Below, piece by piece: positions 44,586-57,165 of a stretch of 64,000 nucleotides of DNA (its first letter is position 1; the number at the start of each line of letters is the position of its first letter). A program made the translations under genes and the position numbers. Source of the stretch: Periplaneta americana (taxonomy: Eukaryota; Arthropoda; Insecta; Blattodea; Blattidae); NCBI RefSeq assembly GCF_040183065.1, contig NC_091119.1:108980263-109044262 (forward strand), given 5' to 3'. The notes below the pieces were generated by a model. That model saw only the letters and a list, made by a program, of their open reading frames with translations. It searched no databases and was not told the DNA's origin.

Positions 44586-44699
44586 CAGTACAGAGGCGGC
44601 ATGAAGAGAGGCTTACAGCTGCCTGACTTGAACTCGCAGGAGACAGCACACATACAACTTTACTGGTGATTTGCAAAACAGGTGGGTGGGAAGGAGAGG

Positions 44700-44890
44700 A
44701 CTGACAATGGCCAGCCCATTCTCCTGATCTCACAGCCTGTGACTATTGGTTGTGGGGTTATTTGAAGGAGAAGTTTCAAGCCCAGAAACCGCAAGACATT
44801 GACAAGATGAAAATAGCAATTGAGGAAGAAATTCATGCTATTCCAAGGTATAATAAAACAATGAATGACTTCCCAAAGCATTGCCAATAA
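44700..44890 (+). pseudogene. Mariner-like transposase C-terminus remnant
   Basis: The frame reads WPAHSPDLTACDYWLWGYLK (third catalytic Asp motif), then EKFQAQKPQDIDKMKIAIEE and EIHAIPRYN, then a stop. It matches the C-terminal part of the transposase group whose central part is found at 11569. The N-terminal two thirds and both ends are absent. Confidence 0.7.
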
Positions 44891-45927
44891 CATGCTTGGA
44901 TGTGAATAGTGAACAGTTTGAGGCAATAAAGTACTTGGTTAGTAAAGTCGTAAGCGACTTGTTTAATTTGAAGAATTGCCTTTCCAACAGTAATGTCATA
45001 TTTCCTGTAACAAAAATACTATCATCACACTTTGCAATTAAACATATAGCCATATTACTGATACATATTTAAATAAATAAATAATTTATAGTTTTATGAC
45101 TGACTTTCTTTTTTTAATTTATGTCATAAGAAAAAGACATTCAGTAAAAATTTTGAACTATGACAATTGCATTGGTAATGTGTGACAGTGAGACTTGGGT
45201 TCATAAATGAATACTTCAAATGTAGATATAAAAAAAAAGTTCCTAGGATCAATGGAAAGTTAAATATTGCAAGGCAAAGTCGAAAGCCCAAAATTATGAA
45301 ATAAAACATCAAACATACCCAAATAAATTATACTAGGAAATTCAGACAAAACAGAAAAGCACATGTCAACAATGAACAACTGAATCCCAAAACATGTCTT
45401 TATTGCCAACCTAGAAGAAAAAGGAATTCCAAGTAGACCCGAGGAGAAGATGGTCTGAGGTTGGAAAATACAATATATGATGTTTCATACCAATAAGAAG
45501 AAAGTGAATACATATAAGTCATACATTAAAAGTATAGTTCTCTCTCATAATCCGTCATTCACATTCCTAGATAACATTTTTTTTAATCCCAATTTTATCT
45601 TAATGTCCACAAAAGTGGTCAGTTTACATCTGATCACAGAAGCAGAAGTACTGAACACGTGGAAATGAAAGAAATAACTGCATATAAAACTAAAACTGCA
45701 TTTGCAAAGCAGACAAAAAATCTAAGGCTCATATTTTGAACATGAAATGTAACATAAAAGAAACAGCTGGTTAACAATAGCAGATTTTATTAATCTAATT
45801 TTCAGATATAAACAATAATAATTTTATTGTTTTTCTACAATTAAAGGTTTCAACTTGTCTTCAATGAAAATAAGATAGTGCTGAACAAAATAAAAACAAT
45901 ATATTCTTAACTTTAATTAAAGGTCAT
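44891..45927. other. Intergenic, nothing recognised
   Basis: AT-rich sequence with no supported feature. Confidence 0.5.
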
Positions 45928-46030
45928 TCATTCATAGCGATCTGCCCAAGGGCAGGTATTTCACTGCAAACCCAGCTTTCTCCAATCTTTCTTATTTTCT
46001 GCCTTCCTCTTTGTCTCCACATATGACTTG
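45928..46030 (-). mobile_element. 3' tail of the (GAAT)n LINE family
   Basis: CATTCATTCATAGCGATCTG, CCCAAGGGCAGGTATTTC and CTTCCTCTTTGTCTCCACAT complement the 3' end seen at 20240-20372. The copy is about 100 bp long. Confidence 0.85.
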
Positions 46031-46980
46031 TTATGTTGTATACAGTTAAATTATTCTCATTTTACACGCACATGCATGCACACATATGTATTAAAATCAA
46101 AATTACTTCTAAATTCTTGTAGGTCATAATCATATACACTACACTCATACTCGCCAGGAAAAATGATGTAATGTATGATGTTAAATCATCCTAATGTTCA
46201 AACTTCACCAAATTAAGAACAGTGTTCACATGTTTAATCTTAACATACTTGTGCTGTCTATCTGCGTGTATAGCGAATCCTTGTTACTGAAAGAGACAAT
46301 TCGCCTCACTTTCTCTCATTAGCTTATACTAGCTGCTGTCTATATAATGGAACCATACACTTTACCAGATCTCAAACACAAACATTTTGTGTATGGTGTA
46401 GCAGAAGGAAATGCACATGAGAATAATTGTAGAGTGTACACTCTTACATTTAATGACATCCTGCCCAAAAATTGTTGCAAAGAATAAATCAGTGAATAGG
46501 AAAAGCAGGTTCTATGCATCCACATAAAGTAGAATATTAAAATAACGGCAAAAAAAAAAAAAAAAAAAAACAGTTCCGATTCACACATGCAATTAAACAA
46601 TGCAAACACATCAATGTTATTGATAGGCAAGTACAGACTTGAGTGCACATGTGGTGGGAACACAAATATTGTGTGCACTCACTTCATGTATGCTTGGAAC
46701 TTTTATGTTTAGTCTTAGCTGTCACACATGCGTTTCTTTTCACTGTGCTCCGTTGAAGAACGAAAGATGTTGGATGAAAATGCTTTACAAAAACTGAAAG
46801 CACTATGATGGCTGTGATTTGTTGAAAGATATGGTGCTTGAGAGTTCAGGAACTTCTCATGTCATCTTAGGATTTCTAGTTTCATAGTCAGTCAGTTGGA
46901 CCAAAAATAATGAAAACATACAGTTTAGAGAAGCTACACCTGTTCAAGTACAGTTGTTTTCCTGGACGTGGAAGGAACCC
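46031..46980. other. Intergenic with a poly-A run
   Basis: A poly-A run lies at 46548-46570. Nothing else is recognised. Confidence 0.5.
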
Positions 46981-47560
46981 AGTGAATTAGTATTTTCTTC
47001 TGTAACAGTGTTCTAATCGAGGTTAAAATTTTCTGCTATAGATTCCCAAGCTTCCTTCTGCATTCTTAGTTTTTGAATAATGATAAGGGTCCTTGATACC
47101 GGCTACTTTTCATATGTGTCAATGAGACTCTGATATTTCATTTGACTAGTCCATTGTTGACAAAAATACCGTCCAAACTGAGTGCACACTGATGATATGT
47201 TTTCATACATCTTGATTACATAAAACCAGGTATGATAGAATTTAATACAAGAAAGTCATATAATACATATTCCGATATGTTTTCTTTGAGAGGTGATACC
47301 AAATCGAGTGCAAATGTCTCAGGTCATTCGTGCTCAGAAGAACTCACGCATACACTCAGAACTTTTGAATGCACATCGACATTAGTATATGCTTTAGTGC
47401 TCACTGCATGTGCATTGAAGTCTGTACCCACCTTTAAGCACATGTTCAAAATCATGACTAGCATTTTTGAACATCTCATAGCACATCAATTTGTCATTGG
47501 CAGACATGGCTTCCTAGTTCCTATTCAAGACTTGTTCTAATTTAAGCTTTAAGTTTGGGT
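46981..47560 (-). other. Possible Harbinger-like MADF remnant
   Basis: The minus strand near 47075-47010 reads KLRMQKEAWESIAENFNLD then a stop, close to the MADF-domain pattern (KKxEAWExIAEELG). Nearby TGTGCACTCA-type repeats recur (46668, 47180 and 47370), as in Harbinger termini. No transposase is seen and the call is tentative. Confidence 0.3.
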
Positions 47561-49084
47561 CAAACTTTTAGGACACTTTGTATAAATATGTAATGATACT
47601 AATAACATCAAATGTCAGAATGATAAATATATCAACTCTGTTCAAGTAAAGGGCTTATCCCACAAAAGAAAATTTTACAGAAAAAGCTATAATTAAATTT
47701 TAGCACATTATTATTAGTTACTTTATATGAAAGAATGTAAATATAATTGTCAAAAAACATATTGTCATGTTTTGTAATTAAATGTTAATTAATTACAGCA
47801 AAAACAAGTCACATTTAAAAAATGAGGGTTAAGCCTTTTTACCTAAACGCCATCAATATGATACATTTTGTTTCTAAATGCAAACATAAAGTAACTCCTC
47901 CCTTCCTTGATATAAATTACGGGAATGACTCTTATAAGTGTTCAAAGTAAAATTTGCGTGGTCTAATATCTGATGCTATAATATGTAAAAAAACGCTTAA
48001 ATATAGATAATGCACTCTCGTTTTCACTTTCATGCTTACGTACTAATGCTGTCATACAATAATCTTTCTTAGAAATCTTGCTCCCAATGAGGGAAAGTTA
48101 AAGACGACATCCCTGGGTGGAACACTTTTTTTTATCTTGCCGAAACTAGAATGAATGGAACACATTCTCGATATCCAGTACATAAAACTAATCCCCAATT
48201 GTGTGCATGTATGGTGCTTTAGGAATGTCCTCAGTTCCGCTATCTTAAATTGCTAAAATACAGTATTTAATTTAGCTTTGTAAATATACTATACTCCTGC
48301 ATAACAGGCAATGATGGACACATTCAATATGAGAGATAAAGATACTTTATCTTGCAGTGACTGTATTTTTTATATAAATTCATAAGCGTACTTCCAGAAT
48401 TTCTAGTGAGTGTCTCGACACTCAAATATCACCATTTAATTAATTTAATTCTTGTTTAATCACTATGTTAGAATCATAATGTTACTATCTAGAGAGAAAG
48501 TTCTGTGACATTAATTTAATCATACAATGTAAATCTTTAAAATTTATTTTTTCTGTATTTCATTTCCACCAGCATGTATAATTTTACTTGAACAGACTAT
48601 TAAAATCTCTGTATTTTTTAAAAGTACTGCATTATTGCAAGAGTCTTAATCGAAACATCTTAATGGTATGGCTTTAAATAAACCACCTACTTTTAAGATC
48701 TCTCAAAAGTTATTTAGAAAAGTGTTCTATGTAAAATCATTCGACCAAATTTGACTACACTTACCTGACAAGTGGTTTCATAATTTTGTGCTATGTTACT
48801 TTGAAAGAATAGCAAAAAATAAAAGAACAAAAGACTAAATATATGTCATTTTCATACAGTAAAGTTAAAGTGCGACTGAAGATCAGTGTTTGCTGAACTA
48901 ATTCGTTTTTGCTTGCCAGCATATGCAAGGAGGCAGGAATCAATACCAAAATCGAAATTGATATTAACACCTATAAAAACACAGAATCTAAATTAATATA
49001 GACACCAGCCTTGATGAAAGGAAATGCCTGTTCACATATAGATATTTTTGGCCTCATTTAAATTAGCTCTTTTATAGAAATATT
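47561..49084. other. Intergenic, nothing recognised
   Basis: AT-rich sequence with no supported feature. Confidence 0.5.
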
Positions 49085-49285
49085 TGCAATTTGTCCTGAG
49101 CTGAGGTGAGGCCGAGGATTCGCCATAGATTAACGACATCTGCCTTATGGTTAGGGAAAACCTAGGATAAAACCAAACTAGGCAATCACCCAAAACGGAA
49201 ATTGAATCCAAGCTTGAGCACAGATCTCGATCAGCAGGCAAGTGCCATTGCTGATTGAGCTGCCCTGGTGGCTCTACAAAATATA
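49085..49285 (-). repeat. tRNA-headed SINE (family D)
   Basis: The minus strand starts near 49285 with GAGCCACCAGGGCAGCTCAA (A-box region), then a B-box-like CTTGGATTCAATTTCC. The body has GGGTGATTGCCTAGTTTGGT and GGTTTTCCCTAACC. The layout matches a SINE widespread in insects as I recall it. Confidence 0.6.
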
Positions 49286-50721
49286 CAGTACATTGCAAGC
49301 AGATTAATTTGATTTCAAAACATATATAATTCATTAGTTGAGTAGGAGGTATGAGTATGTAGAAATTTGATTAATTCTGTTCTAAACCTTTTCTTTTGGC
49401 TCTTCAAAGTTTTAAGACAATTATGCAGTGCATTGAAGACCTAATACATGAATAGTGAACACCTTTTTTATAACAGCTTATTAAACAAAGGATAGATGAA
49501 GATATGATTTGCGTCGTGTTAAAATTATGAATGTTTTGAGTAGTACTAAGTGTATCTTGGTTTTAATATAAAAATCATCAGGGAACGAATGTACAAGATA
49601 AGATCAATATTTATAATTTTGGAAAATCTTTTTACACGACGTCCTTTTATACATACCTCTCATCTTTACAGCTTTTTTTTTGTGAAACAAAAATATGTTT
49701 AGCTTCAGAAGAATTGCCCCAGAATATTAACCGATATTTCATTATAAAATGGAAGTATGTAAAATACTGTATAACTCGCCCTTGTGTATTCTCTCACTAT
49801 TAGGCTGAATCGAAAATAGGGGGTTAACTACTCCAAATCGCTAACAGGGTTAAAAAGTTGCATTAGGATCCAGTTACTGGTGTACCAAATTTGGAGGTCC
49901 TAAACAAAAGTTTGACCAAAGCGCAATCGCATTGAAATTTTTGCAATTTGAGTATTTAAGGTCATTATTTTGCAGCTCTTTGCATGATATAGTCTGTAAC
50001 TCTGTCGATTTAAACTGTGTAATTTAACTGACATTAATTGACAGAACATGTGTTAGAGACTACATAAACCCAGAACTCACCATCAGGCAAGTGGCTGCTA
50101 TCGAGTTCCATCTACCCACGCTTTATTAAACTTAATTCATTTATTCGTTGAATCACGAACTCTCTGATTACTTTCTCTTTCTCAAACCGAAGTATTTACC
50201 TTTCTTCTCATATTTTGTAGGCAGATTAGGTACTTACAAGGCCTCAATTGCCATGGGAACCAGGGAATTCTATGTCTGAACATACTCGTTCTTTACGAAT
50301 TCTTGGAATTGAAATGTATTGTGACTTATAGCCAGAGATTCTGTAGTAGTATTCTGCTCCCAATCAGCCATTTCTGTGGTACTGTGCTGAGAAATTCAGT
50401 TTCCAGTGTCTGAAGGTAAGAATTTATATACGATTATTTCCAAACTTCTTTGAGAGCTCTTGCCTCAACATTTCTTCTCACTGTTAACCCAGATCACATA
50501 CATAACAGATTGCTCATCCCTATGTTAAAATCGTTAGTACTTTGAAGAGAACAACTGCCAGGATTGTCACCTGTCCGCAGTAAACGAACACGAGATGGCA
50601 GTACAGTCGCTAATGCAATTCAAATGGGAGTTATCACATGACTCCTTATGTAAAAACTAGATGGCAGCATAGTAAAACTGACAAAAGTTGTTACTGTCAA
50701 AGCATAATATAAGGCCAAGCA
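49286..50721. other. Intergenic, nothing recognised
   Basis: No supported feature. Confidence 0.5.
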
Positions 50722-50735
50722 ATCTGGGTATATAT

Positions 50736-50855
50736 TTTTTTATTGGGTTATTTTATGACGCTGTATCAACATCTAGGTTATTTAGCGTCTGAATGATATG
50801 AAGGTGATAATGCCGGTGAAATGAGTCTGGGGTCCAGCACCGAAAGTTACCCAGC
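50736..50855 (-). repeat. SINE family A, 5' truncated
   Basis: The minus strand ends in the GATACAGCGTCATAAAATAA tail and an A-rich run. The tRNA-like head is missing. An exact 14 bp duplication ATCTGGGTATATAT flanks it (50722-50735 and 50856-50869). Confidence 0.9.
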
Positions 50856-50869
50856 ATCTGGGTATATAT

Positions 50870-52715
50870 GATCTAGGCTGTTAACAATCTCTCATCCTGT
50901 CTGTCATTAGCACTGACAACAATATATTTTCAGAGTGACTATAAATGGCATTTCTTGATATCACATTATGCACTACATCTCTGCAATAGTCCTTCAAAGA
51001 CTTAAAAATGTGAGTAATTAACAAGGATGTCTGGAACCATCCTTACGATGTTAAACAACAGTAGAACATATATTTTCAAAGTAAATTCTATCAAAGTTTT
51101 TAAGGCTTTCAGATTAATTTTCTGTGGAAATATAGAGACAAAGAAATCTTGATTCTTTTATAAGCCAACTTGCTTAAGTCAGCTTTACTCGTTTCTTGTT
51201 TTCTACATCTGAATCACATTTTCCACTAAATTTCAGAGTAAATTCTAATAGGTATTTCTAGTCAGAGCTACGATCTGTAACAGTTACAGTACATCACGCA
51301 GTTCTAAATATATTCCATTGAATCTTATCACAGATCGGACTTTGCAAGTTTCTAAAAGTCTTCTGATAGAACCTGTAGTGTACTCAACTATCTGCCTTAG
51401 TAAATGGCGTAGAGACAACTCTACAAAACACAAAAGACAAATCCATTCCTGGTCTAACACCTTTTTTTTTTACACTTCTTGAGAAACTCTTATGCGATTT
51501 TTAATATTTCTCTATATACTTTGCTTATCTACAATCTTACTAAGATCTTCTGACACCATGCCAAGTTCTTCTGGAGACAACAGCAACTTTGTGTGTTGTC
51601 TTTCATTTTTTCAAGATGTGGCATTGATATTCTCGTTTGTCTTTCTTAGTCTCTGGTTCTAAACTGCAACTTGAAATCAATGTCACTATGACAATGTCTG
51701 TTCCAGAAGAGCTCATATTGATTTCTACTATGATCGAAGATTTTCTCTTAGTCATGTATGGCTTTCTCTTCAACTGAAATGACGTCTTTTACTTTTCCTT
51801 TCTTCTCTTGCTTAGATTTTACTGGTAGTAACCTTATCGATACTGCTTATTGCCATTTTTCTGGTATTTCTCTGGTCACTTAAGAATCCTCTCTGTCATT
51901 ACCGTTGCTAGTTTTATTGCAACTGAAGGTTGTAAATGAAGAGCACTTACATATTGCAATATCCAAAAGTTCTTTGGAACATTCACTTTCGTCTGATAGT
52001 TGGTGATCAGATTATATATTTACTGCTTGAAAACCGTAGAAATTGAAGTGTGGTTTCAAATGTTCTCTAATTTCTTTGGCAACTGCAGATGAGATTTGAC
52101 TCTTTCCCTGCTCTTTGTTTCATTCTCTGTTAAGAGTAGGCCCTATTATGCATTACTTCCTTATACATTGGGAGTTCTGAAGATGAGACCTTCTACTTGA
52201 TCGAAGATTTCTTCACATCTTGTACATGCTTTAAGTCTTATTAGTACATTCAACTCAGCCATAAGTATGCTGTCTCACTCTTGAAACTTATAAAAGCACC
52301 TTCTCGGTAATTCAACCCACACTAAACTAAAGCTAAGATAATGAGATACCGGTATGGCAAGAGTTCCATCCTTTACCCATTGTAATGTCCTCATTCCTTA
52401 ACCTAGAATTGATTAAGTGCCACGTGACAAGGAAGGAGAATCTTAAAACCCTTCTGATATGTGTTAAGTTGAAAATGAATGAAATTCGTAATTATACTCC
52501 AAGTTTTAAAGCGATTGCGCTTTGGTGAAAAATGGATTTAGAAACCACATCCTTTTTGTGCCTTGTTATAACATCATAATGCAACATTTCAATGCTATTA
52601 CCGTTTGAAATTCGAAAACTTTTTTTTTTCGATACAGTCTACTCACTATATTTTCTCAGTGTGAAATTACAGGGAAAAAAATCCAACATATATCTCACAT
52701 TAATTCTCTGGCAGA
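50870..52715. other. Unidentified, perhaps decayed coding on minus strand
   Basis: Between about 51180 and 52330 the minus strand has codon-like composition with runs such as PSVAIKLATVMTERIL and KHVQDVKKSSIK broken by many stops. I cannot name a family, so this may be a very old element or pseudogene. Confidence 0.3.
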
Positions 52716-52717
52716 CT

Positions 52718-53372
52718 CACATACTGTCTACAACCCCTGGATGTTTCTGTGAACAAGCCCTTTAAGGATAATGTACGAAAATTGTACAATGATTGGATGG
52801 CAGTGGATGGACATGAGCTGATGTTAGCAGGGAAAATAAAGAGACTGTCAGTTGAACTCATGTGTGATTGAATTATATGGCCATGGGCTATGGTGTCAAT
52901 GGACGTCACTGTGAAGAGTTTATTGTGAAACAGGCATTGCAAATGCACTTGATGGACGCAGTATGGGCTGACAACAATGAATGTGATGCACGTGAGGGCG
53001 AGAGTATCTTGGAGGTTGGTAGCAGTGGAAGTAGTGACTGTGAATAAGGTGAGGACGCCAATCGCCATATATTAGATCTGTTAGCTGTATGCAGATACAA
53101 GAATCAATCAATCTTCTTAATGTATCCAGCTGTTTGCTGAAAACATAGAGTCCATTTTAGTCCACTGTAGTCTTTTCAGTTCTTGTTTTTCATGAGAAAT
53201 GAGGAGTATAGATATAAGAATAAATAAGCATAATGTGTCTTAAATACTTTATTTCCAACAAAACCTTTCCCACATAAAAATCCCCGCATATAACACGAAC
53301 CCGAATTTTTTCTGCATATTTTCAGTAAAAAAAAATATATGACTTATATGCGAGTAAATTTGGTAGGGTGCT
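52718..53372 (+). mobile_element. Tigger-type remnant, split by a LINE fragment
   Basis: The plus strand reads LDVSVNKPFKDNVRKLYNDW and KIKRLSVELMCD, then after stops and a frame change VKQALQMHLMDAVWADNN. This is the C-terminal end of a Tigger/pogo transposase from its third catalytic Asp (in LDVSVNKPFK). Farther right CATATAACACGAACCCGAAT and GACTTATATGCGAGTAAATT (about 53340) resemble Tigger termini. A LINE piece (53105-53209) sits between. The 5' half is absent. Confidence 0.65.
53105..53209 (-). mobile_element. Short LINE 3' end with 12 bp duplication
   Basis: The minus strand reads CAGCTGGATACATTAAGAAG and ends in GATTGATT, the same 3' end as the LINE at 60307-61184. A 12 bp duplication with one mismatch flanks it, AGATACAAGAAT (53093-53104) and AGATATAAGAAT (53210-53221). 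Confidence 0.85.
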
Positions 53373-53399
53373 TATAGCGCTAATAGAATACAAGGATCT

Positions 53400-53855
53400 T
53401 CATGCATAACAAGTAGACCTCAATTTAGGAGTAATATATATTATGTGATGTCTTCCAGTTCAAGTGATTATCCAGCTCTAAACCAAGAAAGTCTGCTTGT
53501 AGATTCTTTCAGATTAGTTTCATTTAATCTAATATTGTAGGAAAACTGAACACTGTTATGTGTAGTAAATTTGAATACACTGGTTTTATCAACATTAAGT
53601 GCTAGTTTATTTGCATTACCCATTAATTACATTTAACACTGTATTAGAAATGTTTATAAAGCGACTGTAATGTTTACTTGAGATATTAACACGTCTATCA
53701 TCATCAAAAAGATTACCTGAGATAAATTATGGTTGAGATTAAACCATTAATATAAACTAGAAACAATAATGAACCTAACACTGATCCCTGGGGAACGCCA
53801 TGCTTAACATTTCTAAATTCTGAGTGAGTAACTTTGTGACTGATATACCAATATT
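53400..53855 (-). mobile_element. LINE reverse transcriptase fragment
   Basis: The minus strand reads FRNVKHGVPQGSVLGSLLFL followed by VYINGLI (RT motif, family GVPQGSVLGPLLFLIYINDL). After breaks it reads LALNVDKTSVFKFTTHNS with YNIRLNETNLKEST. It is Jockey-like. It is bounded on the right by a MITE, and both flanks of the LINE are lost. Confidence 0.75.
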
Positions 53856-54091
53856 TCGATGATGTTTGGGTAAAGGGGGTTAAGTCATTCTTTGTGAAAA
53901 TGGAGTTTTGTTCACTAAGGGAATACACAAGTTAAACTCTACAAATGGGTGTGCAAAAAACAAAAGAATACTAGTATTTGATGTGTTTTATTTGTGTAGA
54001 AAATTATTTGCAATAAAGGTCTTTTGTGTAATTTTCATTTAACTCAAAATTCATTTTTATCACTTATCTTCTTTTACCCAAACACCATCGA
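53856..54091. mobile_element. MITE, copy 1
   Basis: The left tip TCGATGATGTTTGGGTAAAG and the complement of the right tip TCGATGGTGTTTGGGTAAA form an inverted repeat. Internal TTGTGTAGAAAATTATTTGC is shared with the copy at 63091. No coding content. 236 bp. Confidence 0.8.
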
Positions 54092-54734
54092 TTTATTTCA
54101 TTTTTTGTTTTTTATTTAATGAGTTAAATATAGGATCCTTTTTGTTAAATTTGTCTCTATGTGGATTATGAACACTTGGGTACTGCTTTAAAAAGTTTGT
54201 TCAATAGAGTATTTCCGAAAATAAGGAGCAATACAAGTACAACTTTTGAAAATGAAATGCAGTGATGCTTTTGTTTCATGGGATGGTGTCTTAATATTCT
54301 GGGTAGAAGGGACGGAAGCAACAGAAAGAAAAAAATGCTGGACCAGTATTGCTACACTGTACTTAAAGTAAGTCAATATTGCATTTTTACTACATTAAAT
54401 TAGATTAGAAAGGGTGGATCAATAACTGATTCCGTGCACTGAGATATTCAAGATGTATTGTGCATAATCTTTTGTATCAGCAATAAAGGTTTATCAGTAA
54501 TTTCATTTTTTATAAATAATATTTACAAATAACTATTCTACATTGAAAATATAGCAGACCCTTCATATCCTTGTGCAGATTAACTCTTTGCGACTTAATC
54601 GAAGTACCATATTTTTAATTAAATACTTAATAATTGTAATAAACATATTATATTTCTGTTTTCCAGAAGATATTCTCCTAAACATTATGATTTCTCTAAA
54701 ACACTGCCATACAAAATAAGCTTGAGTTAGTAGC
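54092..54734. other. Intergenic, nothing recognised
   Basis: No supported feature. Confidence 0.5.
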
Positions 54735-54736
54735 TA

Positions 54737-55405
54737 CAGTAGAACCCCTATTATCCGTGGTAATGAAGGGGGTTTACTGAATGGTTAATCGAAAAAATCG
54801 GATAATCCGTACCATAAAATATTTTCTTAAATTATGTGAATTATGTGAACTTTCGTCATTTTCTCCATGGTCTTGTGTTTAATATGTTTGGTAGTGAATC
54901 AGAAGTTTATCAATTTAAGTTCGGTTGTTAAAGACGTGTTTTTAAGGGATAAGAAAACTCCTTTTAATGGCTGTTATCAGAAATACAGGAATAGTAGAGG
55001 TCTCATGCTGTAGATTTCCATACTGTATACACTTTCTCGCTTTGATTTTTATTAAATCAATCTCGTATTTTGATGCCAGATGACCCACAGTTTCTCTTTC
55101 TCCAAACCACTTAATTATATTATGCATTTTGTTAGATACTTAGCACAACACGTTTTATTTTGACACTCATGGAATACATTTTATCTCGAAGTTGTACAGT
55201 ACGGCAACTCGAACAGTAGAACTGTGTAAGTGTAAATGCTTGTAATAACACTCTCAAGAAAAAATGCATATGCTAATATAACGTACAATAGTATCTACTT
55301 CATATGTTTCTGTAGCAAAAAAAAAAAAATAAATAAAGGGAGAGAAAGACAGTCGGATAATCCGCCAATCGATTAATAGGATGACGGATAATCGGGGTTC
55401 TACTG
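54737..55405. mobile_element. Deleted Tigger/pogo element
   Basis: The left tip is CAGTAGAACCCCTATTATCC. The complement of the right tip is CAGTAGAACCCCGATTATCC. TA lies on both sides (54735-54736 and 55406-55407). Inside, the minus strand (55127-54942) reads MHNIIKWFGERETVGHLASK followed by YEIDLIKIKA, which resembles the psq-type DNA-binding start of a Tigger transposase. The rest of the gene is deleted, leaving a 669 bp non-autonomous element. Confidence 0.85.
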
Positions 55406-55794
55406 TATATACTAAAATACAAATATGCATTTTATGTAGGCCTATTTGGATTACCCTTTTTTTTTTATTATCTGCGGCCCTTTCCCCTCCATACTGTGGG
55501 TAATCTACAGTCGACTGCAGTTTATTTTATTTTCATCATGAACCTGTGCATGTATGGTGCAACATATACTGTTTTGATCGGTTGAAATTTTAGCAAAATA
55601 TATGTAATAAACTATATAATAATAATAATAGACCACAGCCTGCATGGGCAGAGGAAATGAAAATTATTCAGCAAAGGAAAGTGATAGATGAAGACTGGCT
55701 AGATTGAGAGAACTGGAGAAAAAAAGATATATTTTGGTTGATGAAACCTGTGTTATCACAGAAAAATCCTTTATATAAAATAGTAATAATAATG

Positions 55795-55849
<55 letters not shown>

Positions 55850-56284
55850 ATAGTTATATAACTTACTTAGTTTTAAAAATATACTGCAATCCATAATATC
55901 TCCAGTAATTGTATTAACCAAATTCGGACACTATTTCAGATATTTTTTATGCTTACAAATTTAATAATACACTTTAGCAGAAGTCTGATATAATCTCTGT
56001 CAAAGACAACTAATTTTACATAGTGTTATTAAGGAAATATATTATATAAAAAAAATCGAGATAGACTGTATCGACAGCCTCAGGTTTTATGTGTGAATAC
56101 ATTGCTGATAGAATTGCTGTTAAGGTAAACATCAGCAGTGACATATCTTCTTTACAGATACTCTGAAAACCCAGTGTTATCTTTGCTGTGCTGGGGCTCG
56201 TGGAAGTAGACATCTTGTATGTATTGAGAGTAAACATGTCAGTTGCTACAGTAGCCATCGTGCTCTATTATTTACTATCTGTTG
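55406..56284. other. Intergenic with (TTA)n microsatellite
   Basis: A (TTA)n run at 55796-55847. Nothing else is recognised. Confidence 0.6.
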
Positions 56285-56291
56285 CTTATAT

Positions 56292-57158
56292 CAAATACCT
56301 TACTATAATAATACCGGACAGCTAGCAGTTCTGCGTGTGAACGATGCTGGTGCTGCTACCTAGGCGGCTGGTGTGGAGATACTCACGAAACAAGCTGTAA
56401 TCAACTGCAATGTATATTGTTGTTGGGCTAGTTAATAGTTTTATTAATTAGTGCTGTCTTAAAATGTCAGGGTGCATATGTGCTGTTTATAATTGCTACA
56501 ATTACAGCATTACAAATTGCTCCAAATCGTACTTTCGATTTCCGAGATTTCATAAAACGTGAGTCAACAAAATTCTTTATTAGGCCTAATGCCTTTGTCT
56601 CTGTGTTAATGGAACAATAAAAATTAGCTTTTTTATTCAGGCCTAATAAATGAATAGAAGTTAAAATATATTGGAAATTTTAAGGTTTTAGCAAATTAAG
56701 TTTTATTGTTGTCCACATGCCTTTACTAATTATTAAAAGTATCAGATTACTACCATTTATCTTTGCAGTTGTCAGCAATGGGTATATAAAACGTTATTGT
56801 AAATTCATTCTTAATGTCAGAATTAATTTTGTCTCACTAAAGCAAAGAAAAAATACGCAACAATTAATTACTGAATATAATATGAAGGATGCAATATTTC
56901 TCATAATATGCAGGTTTAATATAAAATAATGTTACATTAAATAATACGGTACTATTCAACATTTCTTAAGTGTCTCGTATATTATTCCACATTAGTACCT
57001 CACATTTTTAACAATAGTCCGATTTCCACTATGTTAATATTAAGTATTTGTGGATGTAATTCCATGCCGCTCTACTAGATGTCAAGTCCGCGATATTTCG
57101 CACTCACGTCAATGCTACTAGTATACAGCTGTCCGGTATTATTATAGTAAGGTATTTG
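56292..57158 (+). mobile_element. Non-autonomous P-superfamily transposon
   Basis: The left tip CAAATACCTTACTATAATAA continues TACCGGACAGCT, and the complement of the right tip is identical over these 32 bases. An exact 7 bp duplication CTTATAT flanks it (56285-56291 and 57159-57165). P-type elements have ~31 bp inverted ends starting with C and 7-8 bp duplications. A THAP-like first exon inside supports the P superfamily, since P transposases begin with a THAP domain. No further transposase exons are seen in the 867 bp, so it is an internally deleted copy. Perfect ends imply a recent insertion. Confidence 0.75.
56464..56558 (+). pseudogene. THAP-domain first exon of the P-like element
   Basis: An open frame starts MSGCICAVYNCYNYSITNCS and continues KSYFRFPRFHKT up to a consensus donor GTGAGT at 56559. 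The start with C-x(5)-C-like spacing, then S-Y-F-R-F-P, is the N-terminal half of a THAP (C2CH) DNA-binding domain. The downstream exons needed to finish the domain are not present in the element, so it cannot make a complete transposase. Confidence 0.6.
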
Positions 57159-57165
57159 CTTATAT

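Noticed and set aside
47232-47540. 102-codon plus-strand frame
   Set aside because: It has no recognisable domain, and the minus strand shows the MADF-like trace instead.
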